Part shown: piece by piece, positions 34,415 to 45,761 of the stretch
Layout: the number at the start of each line of letters is the position of its first letter
Position numbering within the stretch: position 1 is the stretch's first letter
Translations under genes and position numbers: made by a program
Source of the DNA: Juglans regia
Lineage: Eukaryota > Streptophyta > Magnoliopsida > Fagales > Juglandaceae
Direction of reading: 5' to 3'
NCBI RefSeq assembly: GCF_001411555.2
Contig: NC_049905.1
Location: 11,685,053 to 11,749,052 of the forward strand
Length of the DNA stretch: 64,000 bases
Notes under the pieces: generated by a model
What the model saw: the letters and a program-made list of their open reading frames with translations, nothing else
What the model was told of the DNA's origin: nothing
The model's database searches: none

Positions 34415-37400
34415 TATAACAGCCCACTAAAAATTCAAAGGTGGAATTTCTATTGGTTTTAGGAACTTCGTGAGATTCGACTAATCGCATAGTTTTTAGA
34501 CTGTCAACATAGTCTGTGTTATCACTTACTGTGGTGTCAGAAGTGCAATTCTAATTATTTGAGGTAGTTATAAGTGTCAAAATGCGTTATGGTCTGCGCT
34601 ATTAGACTCAATTGATTATTTAGGATTTTATGGCTAAGTAAGTCAATTTTCATATTTTTCAATAGGCACTTTTTATGGCGCAGTAAGTCAATTTTCATAT
34701 TTTCGAACGAAACGCCTGTTCGAAACTATGAATTATTTTTTAGGGGCATTCCGGGGTTGAATTTCAGTAAACGATTTTCACTATAGATTAATCTGAATAT
34801 TTAGAATTTTCAGTGCTACATTTATTATTCACTTTTCGAAGTGAATAGTAACCTCAGTAAGCATGCCTAGTGTAGTGTTTTCAAATTCACAATGTGGAAT
34901 GTCCAAACTAGATTAGAGAAGTTTTATTTAGATATTTGGCAAGATCTTAGCCACACATAGTAAATAGTATTAGACACTTGGCATCAAGAGGAATGTTTGA
35001 TTGATTTGAAAGAATCAAGGTGTGAGATCATGCCACCTAAGTAAAAACCCTATTCCATTCAACCAATCAAATTGTGCCAAACCAAAGAGGATTTCCACCC
35101 TAGTGAAATCCTACATGGTTGGAGTCCAACTGAGAACCCAAAAGCATGGTTGAAATCGAAATCTTAAACGGTTTTATTTAAAACATAAAGTTGACCTCCA
35201 AAACCTAAAAGAATCAGTTTCTAGTATTGTGTTTAAACACTTGATTAAATTACTTCCACATACTATTAATCCTTCAAATTTGTGTTAGAATATCATTATC
35301 TAACCTTGTTAACCTTGAAAAATTGATTGGGCCAAGAGATAATTGATTTGGACTTGATAGCAACCCAAACCCTCTTAAAACACCAAAATTTAGGACCATT
35401 CGGTTTAGGCCCTTTAAGGCCCACGAATTTGGTCACCACAGGATTGCTATTTGGATAAGTTTTGCACCCCCACTTGGCTGACCAGATCTTTCCAGAAGAG
35501 GATGTAGAAGGTTCTTGAAGTACATAGCTAAAGGACCACCTCACTCTTTCACTTTTACACTCCACCTTGAGAAAAGAGCTTGGACTGATTTTTGTCAATT
35601 GTAATGGGAAGAAAAGGCCAACACTAAAGTTTTCTTACATTCCTATCACTTTCCATAACTTTTGTAAGAGGCTCTCCAGTCCACTTCCCATGAAAACAAC
35701 CCTCCTTTACACTTTTCCTTGATAGAACACAAAAGACACTCTCGAACAGTTTTTCTTATCTCTTTTGCACGCCTGATTCGAAGCTTTTGTAAGTATTTTC
35801 TCACAAATTTCCCTTCAGTAAAGTTTTTCCTTTTGCAGTGTAGTTTATGTGAATACCTTATTTGTTCCATTTGGAGACCATTTGATGGGTAAAAAGTTGT
35901 TTAGACCCCATAAAGGTCATTCTGGGATATTAACTGAATAGTGTGTTAGATTTTGAAGTTTTTGACCAAGTTAATGAATAGATCTTGGTCCGAAATTTTT
36001 ATGGAGTACTATAAACATGTGTATATGATTATTTTTTGAGGATTTGTTGCATGATTAAAAGTTTTGGTGAAAGATTTTCTTAGACCTAGAAACTTAGAAA
36101 CTGGAAGAGGAAAAACAGTTTATGTTTTGAGAAAGTTTTAATCTTTTATGGTTTAATCTTATTCCAATGGTTTTGATATTTTTATTGGAAGATCTTAAGC
36201 CTCTTATATACATGTTAGAATATTATTTTGAAGATATTTGATATTATTTTTGAAGATATGGAATTTTATGCAAGGAGTTATTCGGTTAGGCCAAAGTGAT
36301 GATGTTCTTGACTAAATTTATGTTTTGGTTTATGTTTAACCATGCAATCGTGAGTTTGAAGCTTGGATCTACTTTAGGACACCCTTTTAAACCATGTGAT
36401 GTTGTGGTTTGAAGATCACATCATTATAAGTCATGGATCAACAGGTTGATCAAAACAAGTTAGAAACAAAAATAAAAGGAAATAGCCTATATAAATTTCG
36501 GCTATATAAAATTTTAGTGGTTGTGTTTAGTTTTAAATTTTTCTGAATAGATATTTGAGTTTAGGACAAAATTTACATGAAAATGTAAATTTTGGTGATT
36601 TTTAGAGTTAGGATGCAAAATCTTTAAGTTAGGGTAAGATGATCATTTTTTCACATGTAGATGGTAAAATTATACTTATACTCTAAGTTAATATTTTTTC
36701 ATATTTTTAATTGTTAGTGACTAAATTTTAACCTTTAGAAATCACTAATTTCCGTTTCTCATGATCGCATTTGAGTTTTGTCTAGAAAACGCAAAGACCA
36801 ATGTAAGTTAGCTTTTAACTTTCTATCAATTTAATGTGTATAAGTGATAAGTAAGGGAATAAAGTGTATAAATGCATATTATCATATGTGCCATGCCAAG
36901 TCATTATATATTTATCTGTTACACAAAATTTATTCTATCACGAATTATTCCTCTGTTATACAAGATATTCTGTCACGTATTGCTATAGATTGCTATACAT
37001 TTCAAGTATGTCATGTTAAGTTAAATATGACATATGTTACATGTATGTCATGTCATGTAGTATTCACTATTGCAAATATGTCATATTAAGTATGTTGTCT
37101 GTTATATGTTATGACATGTTACAAAATGTTTCTATCTCAAGTAAGTCATATCTTTTGAGTTACGTTCAAGTCAATTATGTCTAGGATACTCATGACGTAA
37201 TCACTATGATTGTCTGAGCATCTCCATTTGTAATTCGCGCGAGGTACTTTTGGCAAAATCATTTTGATTGTCAGAATTCAGTTCAAGTTAATTTATCTAG
37301 ATACTTCTGGCTTAATTGTTCTGATTGTCAGGATATCTCATTTAAAATACTCATGATGGAATCATTCTGATTGTCTGAGTATCTATGACGGAATATGTTG

Positions 37401-38516
37401 GGCGGAATCATTCTGATTGTTCACTTATCCCAGACAAAACGACTGGCAGAATCATTTTGATTGTCAAAATTAAAGTCCAAGTTCATGTTAAGTAAAGAAT
37501 TTAGTTCAAGTTCAGTTACGCAGATACTTCTGGTGTAATCATTCTGATTGTTAGGGTATCTCATTTAAAATACTCATGATGAAATCATTCTGATTGTCTG
37601 AGTATCTCTGACAGAATATGTTGGGTGGAATCAATCTGATTGTTCACTACTCCTAATGAAACGACTGGTGGAATCATTTTGATTGTCAAATTCTAGTCCA
37701 AGTTCATGTTAAGTAAAGAAGTCAGTTCAAATTCATGTATAGTTAAGTTTCAGTTCAAGTTCAAGTTCATGTCAAGTTAAATTTCAGAATTCAAGTCCAA
37801 GATAATGTTAAGGCAAGTCTCAGATCAAGTTCATGTTAAGTCAAATCTCAGATCAAGTTCATGCTAAGTCAAGTCTCACTTAGTCCAGTTCAGTTTAAGC
37901 AAGTCAAGTTCAGTTCACGCTTCAACCTAAGTTGTGCCAATTATGTTATATTGTATGTCAAGTTATGCTATGATTACTTATAATTTGATTATGCATTCAT
38001 GCTTTTACTGGCATGCATGCATCATTAATCTGTGTGAAGAGTTTTTGTTAACTTGCTGAGATTTGTAATCAAATCTCATTGTGGTAGTCTCAACTACCTT
38101 TCCCCCCAAATGGTAGATCTTATTACTGAAACTGGGAATTGACCAACTAAAAACGGTCAACCAAGCGACGATGCGACGTAGGTGATAGTACAATAGTTAC
38201 CTCAGATTACTATTTGTATTTGTGGAGTACAATCTCTAGTACTCTTCTGATCACAACCATTTTGGACTAGTGTTGTGATCTCAGTTCTTTAATATGTCAT
38301 TATATATGAAGTATGTTTTAAGTATTTGGGATATTTCAGTTTCGTGCATAGTATTGCTAAAGAAAAAAATTATCCGCTATGAATATTGTATAATGCTAGA
38401 TGCATATTAGGAACATTGCATCTTATATGTCATGAACGGAGGCAGGTAACCTTGTATTGCATGTCTCAACGCTTCAAATGTCCATCCAATCCCAAGTGGA
38501 ATTTGGGGGCGTCACA
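34415..38516. mobile_element. Solo LTR-like insertion, 4.1 kb
   Basis: It is flanked by perfect 5-bp direct repeats CAGGC (34410-34414, 38517-38521). The ends are TATAACAGCCC... and ...GGGGGCGTCACA, which fit the TGTAACA.../...TGTTACA style of long gypsy LTRs with one TG to TA change. It interrupts the Athila element between protease and RT. No gag or pol motif was found inside on either strand, so a solo LTR or a coding-free retroelement is most likely. Short open frames (such as 36844-37089 and 35296-35870) look like chance. Confidence 0.78.
37299..37740. repeat. 223-bp tandem duplication in the 4.1-kb insertion
   Basis: AGATACTTCTGG begins at 37299 and again at 37522, and the two units stay similar for their length. 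Each unit itself contains smaller repeats of AATCATTCTGATTGTC with different tails. Further short repeats of CAAGTTCATGTTAAGTCAA continue to about 37900. Confidence 0.8.
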
Positions 38517-38521
38517 CAGGC

Positions 38522-38709
38522 AATGACTTTAACTCTAACTTTGGGGGCTCTACATCAGATGGAAGCAGTGGTGTGAAAGATAGAGGAAGAGAGGCCACTT
38601 TTTGTTGCCACTTGGTGGTGCTCAAAAGTGACTGAATCTAATAAGGAATTAACCTATATAATTGATTTCTCAATATTAAAATTGCACCCAAAATGAGTAA
38701 GAAAAGCTT
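38522..38709 (-). other. Athila-like protease-RT linker
   Basis: Short degenerate stretch between the solo LTR edge and the protease frame. No clear motif. Confidence 0.4.
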
Positions 38710-39141
38710 CTAGAGGATCCTCACAAAAAGTGTATTGGCACAACTCACAATCAAATTGACCTCACAGAGATCTTCATCATTTGATATTTGCTTACTTATG
38801 TGGAAAATATTAAGCTCAACAATCATGTTTCCAAAAGAAATTTTCATTACAGCCATTCGACAATTAATTAAAGCATTAGATGTGGCTAAGAAGGGGCGAC
38901 CCAAAATAATATGAATTTGTCTACTAACATTTTGAGTGGGCTCAGTGTCTAATATCATAAGATTCACTGGAAAATAGAATGAGTCAACTTTGATAAAGAC
39001 ATTATCGACAATACTTCTAGAGATCTTAAGAAACCTATGAGCTAACTGAAGTGTCATTTGAGTAGAGTTTAGCTCCCCTAAGCCTAACTGCAAATATACA
39101 GAATATGGTAGTAGGTTCACACTCGCTCCCAAATCCAACAA
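38710..39141 (-). pseudogene. Athila-like aspartic protease
   Basis: A 143-codon minus frame starting MLDLGASVNLLPYSVYLQL. DLGAS is the retropepsin active-site motif (D-T/L/M-G-A-S) and is intact. The frame continues through VDNVFIKVDSFYFPVNLMIL to ILGRPFLATSNALINC, the conserved second half. The domain is whole but cut off from gag and RT by stops and by the 4.1-kb insertion. Confidence 0.88.
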
Positions 39142-39149
39142 AGCTTTCT

Positions 39150-41134
39150 CAATATGATGATTCTCGATCTTTTATGAAATTGTAGGAGATCCAGGGTCCT
39201 TGTATTTGATTGGATATTTACTCTGAATGACAGAACTAGTCTGGTTCGTCAAAAATACATTTTTTTTGGAACATTGATTTTTCTTTTCACTATAACAAGA
39301 TCCTTAAAAATTTCGCATAAGCAAGTACTTACTGAATTGCATCAATGAATGATGTTCAATTTGTAGTTGCTTAAGAACCTCCAAAATATCGTCGAATTTT
39401 ACATTTTTTTGAGGATTTTCCAATCTCTCATGAAATGGGGCTCTAGGAACAAATTTCTTAATAGTCTCAGAAGGACTAGAATCATGAACCTTGAGGGGCG
39501 TTGGGTACACATTCTTTTTCTCTGTCGAGTCCGACTCCTTAACTTCTAGTACTTTAACTTGATTGTCAACTTGTCTACCCAACCTTAGGGTGGTGATGGA
39601 CTAATCATGCTCTTGTTCCTGAGTAGAATTGGATGCATTATGAGGGCAAAATGTCCTTTGGGATTGGGTATAGGCTAACTCTGGAATTTTCCTCTTTCCC
39701 TCTCACCAACATGAGTTGCTAACTGGCCAACTTGACTATCTAATTTTGAAATTTCTTGAGTATTCATTTGAGTTGAATTTTGCATCTTCTGAATGGCGTG
39801 ATTAGTGGATTGCATGAATCCCTTAAGAGACTTTGAAGAATGATTTTTGCCATGGTGGTGACACAAATGGAGGATTAGATTCAGGATAAATTGGATTAGG
39901 TGGATGAAATTGACTTTGTTGCTGCTTCTGTGGTCTACCTAGATTCATGGGAGGTTGATTACACCTCTAGGAAAAATTAGGATGATTCTGTCAATTATGA
40001 CTAAATGTCTCTGAAAACAGACTAGCAAACGGCTTCCCAAAATTATTTAGTGCATTTGCTTGCTCAACATAGCACTCTGAATAAGCTTGTGAGGAAGGAA
40101 ATGTTTGTGTCATATGCATAGGACTAGGACAGAGATAACATGTTTCATCTTGGACTTAATTGACAGAATTCATGGTTTTATTTAGAGTCAAAACTTCTAC
40201 CTTACGAGTGAGATTATCTAATTTGACCTTAATATGATGATCCTCAATTAATTCATACAAATCTCGTTTCCTGATTTTCTATGTTGATCTCTCTCTACTA
40301 TTAGAAAGTCCCATTGTTGAGAGTGTTTTGACAAATTTTCAAGAAATTTATATGCCTAATCATCGTTAGACTCAAGAATTTACCACCATTCATTGAATCA
40401 ATCATGTTATGGTTTTTCTGAGTTAGACCATTATGAAAACATTACACTAGTCTCCATGTTTCCAAACCATGGTGGGGACACTTCATAATCAAGTCCTTAA
40501 ATCTCTCCCAACTCTCGTAAAATTTTTGTTATTTTCTTGATAAAAATCAGCAATCTCTCTCCTCAAAGCATTGATTTTTGACATCAGAAAAACTTTAGAG
40601 AGAAATTTGTGACAGGAATATCCCAAGAAGTGATAGATTTAGATGGCAGAGAGTTAAGCCATGATTTTGCTTTATCCTTTAAAGAAAATGGAAACAAGTA
40701 TTGGCAAATTGAGTCATCAGTGAAGTGTAGGCAAAATGGAAATAAGAAAATGTTTTTGCCTCAACCTTTTAAGAAAATCCTTTACATGCATGTAAGGCTC
40801 ATCTCTCTCAAAACCATGAAAAGTAAGAAGTAGTTGAGTTATTTGTGGCTTCAATTCAAAGTGCGCAGTGGTACTTGTAGGCAACACCATACGTGATAGA
40901 TGGTCACTAGTAATTGGTGAAAGCAACACCCTAAGAGTTTTTGCATCATTGAATTTTTCCCCATTGTAGAAAAACAATCGGAATCCAAACTAGTAAGACG
41001 ATGTGTATGATCATGTTCCACATTTTCATACACCAGACAAAAATGCAATTTTTTTTAATTTTCTTTTAAATAACTAACTATAACTAGTAGAAGAATAAAT
41101 TTAGTCAATATTCAATGTGTTTTTCTAACCTAGT
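39150..41134 (-). pseudogene. Athila-like gag remnant
   Basis: Minus-strand pieces in several frames. 40977-40717 includes HFELKPQITQLLLTFHGFERDEPYMHVKDF, the conserved Athila gag core. About 40600-40500 has LRREIADFYQ-like sequence. 39866-39304 covers the C-terminal gag/linker region with basic and Ser-rich stretches and APFHERLENPQKN before the protease. Many stops are present. The region includes an apparent out-of-frame insertion around 40080-40300 that I could not resolve. Confidence 0.8.
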
Positions 41135-41159
41135 CCCAAAAAATGATGCCAAAAACTTG
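41135..41159 (-). other. Degenerate primer-binding site of Athila-like element
   Basis: On the minus strand TTTTTGGCATCATTTTTTGGG lies directly after the LTR end (...TTTCA). Athila-type elements commonly carry TTTTTGGCGCCGTTGCCGGGG here (Asp-tRNA type). The changes from G/C to A/T are what methylated-cytosine decay would give. Confidence 0.75.
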
Positions 41160-41970
41160 TGAAATTTTAATTATACTCACAAATGCATGAACTATATTGA
41201 AGTATAGTTTAGTAAAACAAGGTTGAGCCCACAAGGACTTGTAAAAATGTAGGAAACTAATCAAATATAAACTCAATAAATTCTAATCTATTTCAGAAAG
41301 ATGAACTCTAATATAAAACAAGAAATTAAGAACTAAACAATTAATTAATTAAGGCAAGAAATAATTAATTTAATAAGCTAATAAAAGAGCTAAAATAAAT
41401 TTTAAAGATGTCAATTAATCTAAACAATGAATAAACTACTAATGGAGAATGAACTAAGGTTTTAGAATCCACCTCATTAATTCATAGTAATATATTTATG
41501 ATAATTGATTCTTTCCGAACATCTACATGATGATAATCTAGAAATCAATCTTGTTATCATGAAAATATCATCGTTGAAACCCTCATTCTTTTAAGAAAAT
41601 ATTTAAAATATGTTCTTCTTCGCTCAAAGATATAAAATGAAATCATATCTTGTATTTGTTAAAACAAATCAAAAAATATATTAGATTTTATTTTTAACAA
41701 AATTATAGATCGGGCTCTTAACTGATTAAGATTATTCTAGATCATGAGAAAAACATGATTGAACTCATATCAAGAAATCTATCTCTCTGAATTGATATTA
41801 AGTACGAATAATAGATCGTTAAACACATAAATAATTGGAAATAAATCAATCTCATAAATAATATTACTAATTTTAAATGAGGTTTCATTCTCAACTTTAG
41901 TTGGAAACTTAGCTAGACATGTTCATGAAAATAACTCCAAAATTTGAAATTAAATAAACATCAAAGTAAT
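41160..41970 (-). repeat. Athila-like 5' LTR, U5-proximal part
   Basis: Starts TGAAATTTTAATTATACTCA and follows 4071-4864 to about 41966. After that the two diverge abruptly: the left copy continues into a TATA-bearing U3, while this copy continues into unrelated sequence. The upstream part of this LTR is therefore deleted or displaced by another insertion. Confidence 0.75.
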
Positions 41971-44158
41971 ATGTAAAAGAAATTAAATAAAAATAAATAT
42001 TACATTGTTCTTAGAACGTAAACATAACTGTTAAAGGAACACATTCTACTTAGTCAACCAACTCAAAGACACCACACATAATATGCCTAGGGTATTCTCT
42101 TTCCCATCTACCTAGTGAAGCCAATACGAAAACGTTCCATACCAATCATCACGAGGCATTCGCCTTCACTTATGAAACTAGTGGCAACGTGTCATAGGAA
42201 TGGCCGAGGGAGTTCCTTAACTCGTCCATGATGATTGGTGCAGTAAGACTCACATACACGAAATCACCACATCACCAATCCGAACCATTCACAAGTCAAG
42301 ACCTCAAAATCACGAAGTAAATAAATTTGTAATGATAATGAAGGAAAATATTTATTATTTCATGAACAAAAAGGGAAAGGTTACAAAATATGTAATGCAA
42401 ATCCTATGATATACCCATAATATTTACACCACATTTTTTTAATAATGTCTTCTCTCCATCGTACCATTAAAGTCACTTGCTTTTTTTGAAGGTTTTAGTA
42501 CCAAAGAAGATTCAACACTCTACGATCTCAAAAGTGAGATCTAGGCTTTCACCTTAAGCCATTTATAAGTTGTATCATCATGTGTCCTTCTAACACCCTT
42601 TTGACTTCTTATGTGCCCAAATAGGAGCCTTTTAGTCTCAATTGTGCATATGCAAGATGACAAGGATAGACTGACGAGATAAGGCATACACATTTCTGCG
42701 GCTTGACTTACATCCAATCTGCAGTTCTTCCTCAAGTATGGGCCACCCACGTGGTGTTAGACCATACTTGTAGGTTCGAAAGATATAGCCTGTAGAGCCA
42801 CAACCTTTTCCCTACAGACTCATTCCATATGTGACTTTTCAGATTGAGTGTGGGCTTTTGTGTATGACAATGCTATCTTTTGAGCATTTTTTTATTATCT
42901 CGGAAAGCTCGTACATCTGCATAAATCATTGGTAGTTGGTGGTTTGGATTAGGCCGATTGTGTGGGGGAGGGAATGGGAGGTTTTTGCTTGAGTGTGAGA
43001 GGCGTTTTAGGGGCTAACATGGGAGGTGTAAGGCAGGGCATGGGCATGGGCATGGCAGGCAATACAAGGGGTGGGTTTCGGTTGTTTGCAAAAATTGTTC
43101 AAGTCAAGTGGGAATGGGGGATGTGTAAACCGATTTCGTCGAAGGGCTTGGTTTTGGGGTTTCAAGTCCAAATCCAAATGGTGGCGAGTCTTGGGCAGTA
43201 CAAGGGACTAATGGAGGGCATGGTGAGTGTAAGAGGTGTAAGGCTTCTGTAAGAAAGCTTAGGTTTGGCTTGTTTCACACTCAATCTCTTTACACGTGTA
43301 TTTAACTTAACATGTGTATATGAGATTCATATGGAGGATGGTGATGATGCCATGTGTCATTGAGATTTCCTAGCATGCCTAGGATAATCTGGACATCCTA
43401 CGTGGTGATTTGACAACTAGTTGAGGATGTGGCGGGCTAGACACCACATGACGATCTCCGATTGGCACCTGAAAATCACGAAGCTTTTTATTGCACCATA
43501 AAATTGTAAAAACTTATACGAATCTTACGGTGCAATCCGTTTCTTCTAATTATGATATCCTAAGTGCCTCAAAAAAACCAACTAAGTGCCTCAAAAAAAC
43601 CAAAAGACATTCGGTTCCTTTAGCAAATCATAAATCAACCACGCTAACAAACCGAAACATATCTAGTTTTTAATTCATGAAATTCTCCTATATTTTCATG
43701 GCATATCTAAAACCTAAATAAATTCTTTCCGAAGAATTTCTTTTCGTGCATTACACAACTCAACATTGTTCTTTCATAAAATTTTAAGGAAAAAGTTAAA
43801 CTATTCCATAGATGACACTTATTTCAAAACCCTCTTTCTAATCCTCCCATGTGTTTTCTAAGTTCCCTTACTAGCATGTTCTTGCTTAATATTTGTAAAA
43901 TAAAAAATTCCAAAGGTGGAAGATAAGTACATGGCTCGGTATGTGGAATTGATTAAACTTGGTGTAACATGCGAGTCTTAGTTATTAAATTATAAATAAA
44001 AATATTTATTGTAATAAATATTCATTATAATAATGAACTTAAAATTGTAAATATTGTACAATGTGAAGCACTTCCAAAAAGAAGAGAGAAATAATTTATT
44101 TATAAATAAACTTTATAAAAATAAACTTATAAATTGATGTGATATATCATATTAGATA
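41971..44158. other. Unassigned sequence between Athila LTR and LINE
   Basis: About 2.2 kb without a recognised gene. 42960-43255 is unusually G-rich with GGGCATGGGCATGGGCATGG and an open 96-codon frame of no known family. A short direct repeat AAGTGCCTCAAAAAAACCAA occurs twice at 43562-43601. TGTAACATGCGAGTCTTAGT at about 43963 resembles the start of the LTR at 10089 and may be a fragment of that family. No continuation of the copia element was found here. Confidence 0.5.
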
Positions 44159-44223
44159 CGGGTACTCTCTCTGCTCTCAGAGTAGAGTTTTTTTCCTCGT
44201 CTTGGTACGAGCTTGGTGGAAAG

Positions 44224-45761
44224 ATGATTGACGTCTTGGAGGAGCAGTATGCTAGTCTTTCTCTTACTGAGAAGGAATCTGAAGAAGTTGTGGTGGACAT
44301 TAATCACGTTGAGGAAGTTTTGTCTCGCGGGTGAATTGTTTAATTATGCAGTTGCTTACCAGGAAGCACTTTAACCATGAAGTGTTTAAACAAACAATGA
44401 GGAAAGTATGGAGAACAGTTAAAGGAGTTAAGGTTCGTGATCTGAGTTCGGATTTTAGTCTCGTAGAGTTTGAGGATGTGAAAGATAAAGTGAAGGTATT
44501 ACGTGAGGGTCCCTGGGCGTTTGACAAACAGTTGGTGCTTTTGAAGGAATTTGATGGTTTGGTGCAGGCTAAGGGTCTAACGATCGTTCATGTCCCTTTC
44601 TGGGTGAGGATTTATGATTTACCACTGATGGCTCAGAATTCCTACGTGGGGAAATTAATTGGCAGCTTGATTGGTGAATTTCTGGAGGTTGATCTCGCAA
44701 AGGGGGAGTTCGAATGGGGTGAGTTTATGCGTGTACGGGTGCTTTTAGATATTTCCACTCCTCTTCAACGTCGGAAGAAACTGAAACTTGGGGCTGATAG
44801 TTACTGCTGGGTTCGTTTGGTCTATGAACGACTTCCTGATTTTTGCTACCAATGTGGATTATTGGGTCATTCTTTACGTGAATGTGTGGAACATATTCCA
44901 GCCAATGCCGAGATTGATAAACTGCCTTATGGAGCTTGGCTTCGCGCAGGGTTTTCGTTACCTAACCGCGGGAGGCAAGTGGGAGCCGGGTCTCGCAGCA
45001 ACGAAGGAAGCCGAAATGCACAACCACCGCAACCTATGGCGGTTGAGTCTGCTAAAGGAGTGTCTGTTACGCCGGTGAATGAAGGTGAAACTGCTGGGTT
45101 GGTGGGGAATCTCCCTTTACCGGAGGTTACATCCATCACCGAACGTGTGAATGTGGGGGAAAAGAACATGGGCCCGGTGTTTGTGGAGAAGCAGTTTTCT
45201 TCAAATCCTCCTGTAGATGCTCCTGAGGGTAAGGCGACAATGGACAACGGACGAGTGGAATCAGGGGCTACATTGTATTCGGAGAGAGTGGGAGGAAGAG
45301 TAACTTCCGCTATAAATGAAGACCTTTTGGTTGATGTCCCGATTACTAAGAGTTCTGAAATGGGCTTGGGCTCTAGCCTTGGATCCACTGATGTAGCTTA
45401 TTGGCATCTCGGCCCGCATGTGAAGGAACAAGGAATGAAGCCCACACAAGAGGATGCGGAATGTATTGAAGGCCCGCACGACTGCCCGACTGCTTCTAAT
45501 TCTAGGGCACGGGCGGGTAATCTTCCTTTTCACACAAAAGAAGGACCCTTCGACGAAGCTGTTGGCGAACTTGCAGCAGCTGGTGTTAGTTCAAAGCGGC
45601 CATCGCTTTTCTCTCCGCAGAAAGTAGTAGCTGGGGCCCGTAAACGGAAGCTGCTTTCTATTAACGCGGATGAAGAACGCCCGAACAAAAAGGTACATGC
45701 ATCTGATTCTCCCCTTGCGATATCGGCGGCGGCTGTTGCACAGCCCCGCCGGACATCTTGA
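44224..45761 (+). pseudogene. LINE ORF1 (DUF4283 plus CCHC zinc knuckle), N-terminal frameshift
   Basis: The likely true start is ATG 44224 (MIDVLEEQYASLSLTEKE), which meets TGA after 36 codons at about 44332. The rest is open in another frame to the stop at 45759-45761, so a one-base indel lies near 44330. The long part covers the DUF4283-type domain (FNHEVFKQTMRKVWRTVKGV, VLREGPWAFDKQLVLLKEF) and the knuckle CYQCGLLGHSLREC (CX2CX4HX4C) at about 44847-44888. A long Ser/Pro/Gly-rich tail follows. It presumably binds LINE RNA. Confidence 0.88.

Larger units (their letters stand above)
4071..41970 (-). mobile_element. Athila-like Ty3/gypsy retrotransposon, host of a transposon nest
   Basis: Read right to left on the minus strand the parts are: 5' LTR (41160-41970), primer site (41135-41159), gag (39150-41134), protease (38710-39141), RT and RNase H (34409 down to 32957), integrase (28303 down to 27082), a long 3' untranslated region (27080 down to 26505 and 15266 down to about 14340), and the 3' LTR (about 14340 down to 13988 and 5099 down to 4071). 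The two LTR segments match over about 800 bp with roughly 85 percent identity by eye. After subtracting inserted elements the host is about 13 kb, normal for Athila-type elements. That 4071 and 41970 belong to one insertion is inference: it rests on LTR similarity, matching orientation and colinear internal parts. The right LTR is incomplete, so a target duplication could not be tested. Confidence 0.72.

Noticed and set aside
37180..37900. Possible CRISPR-like array (regular AATCATTCTGATTGTC repeats)
   Set aside because: Spacing and repeat sequence are irregular, the intervening parts are also repeated, and the context is a plant retroelement. It is a tandem duplication.
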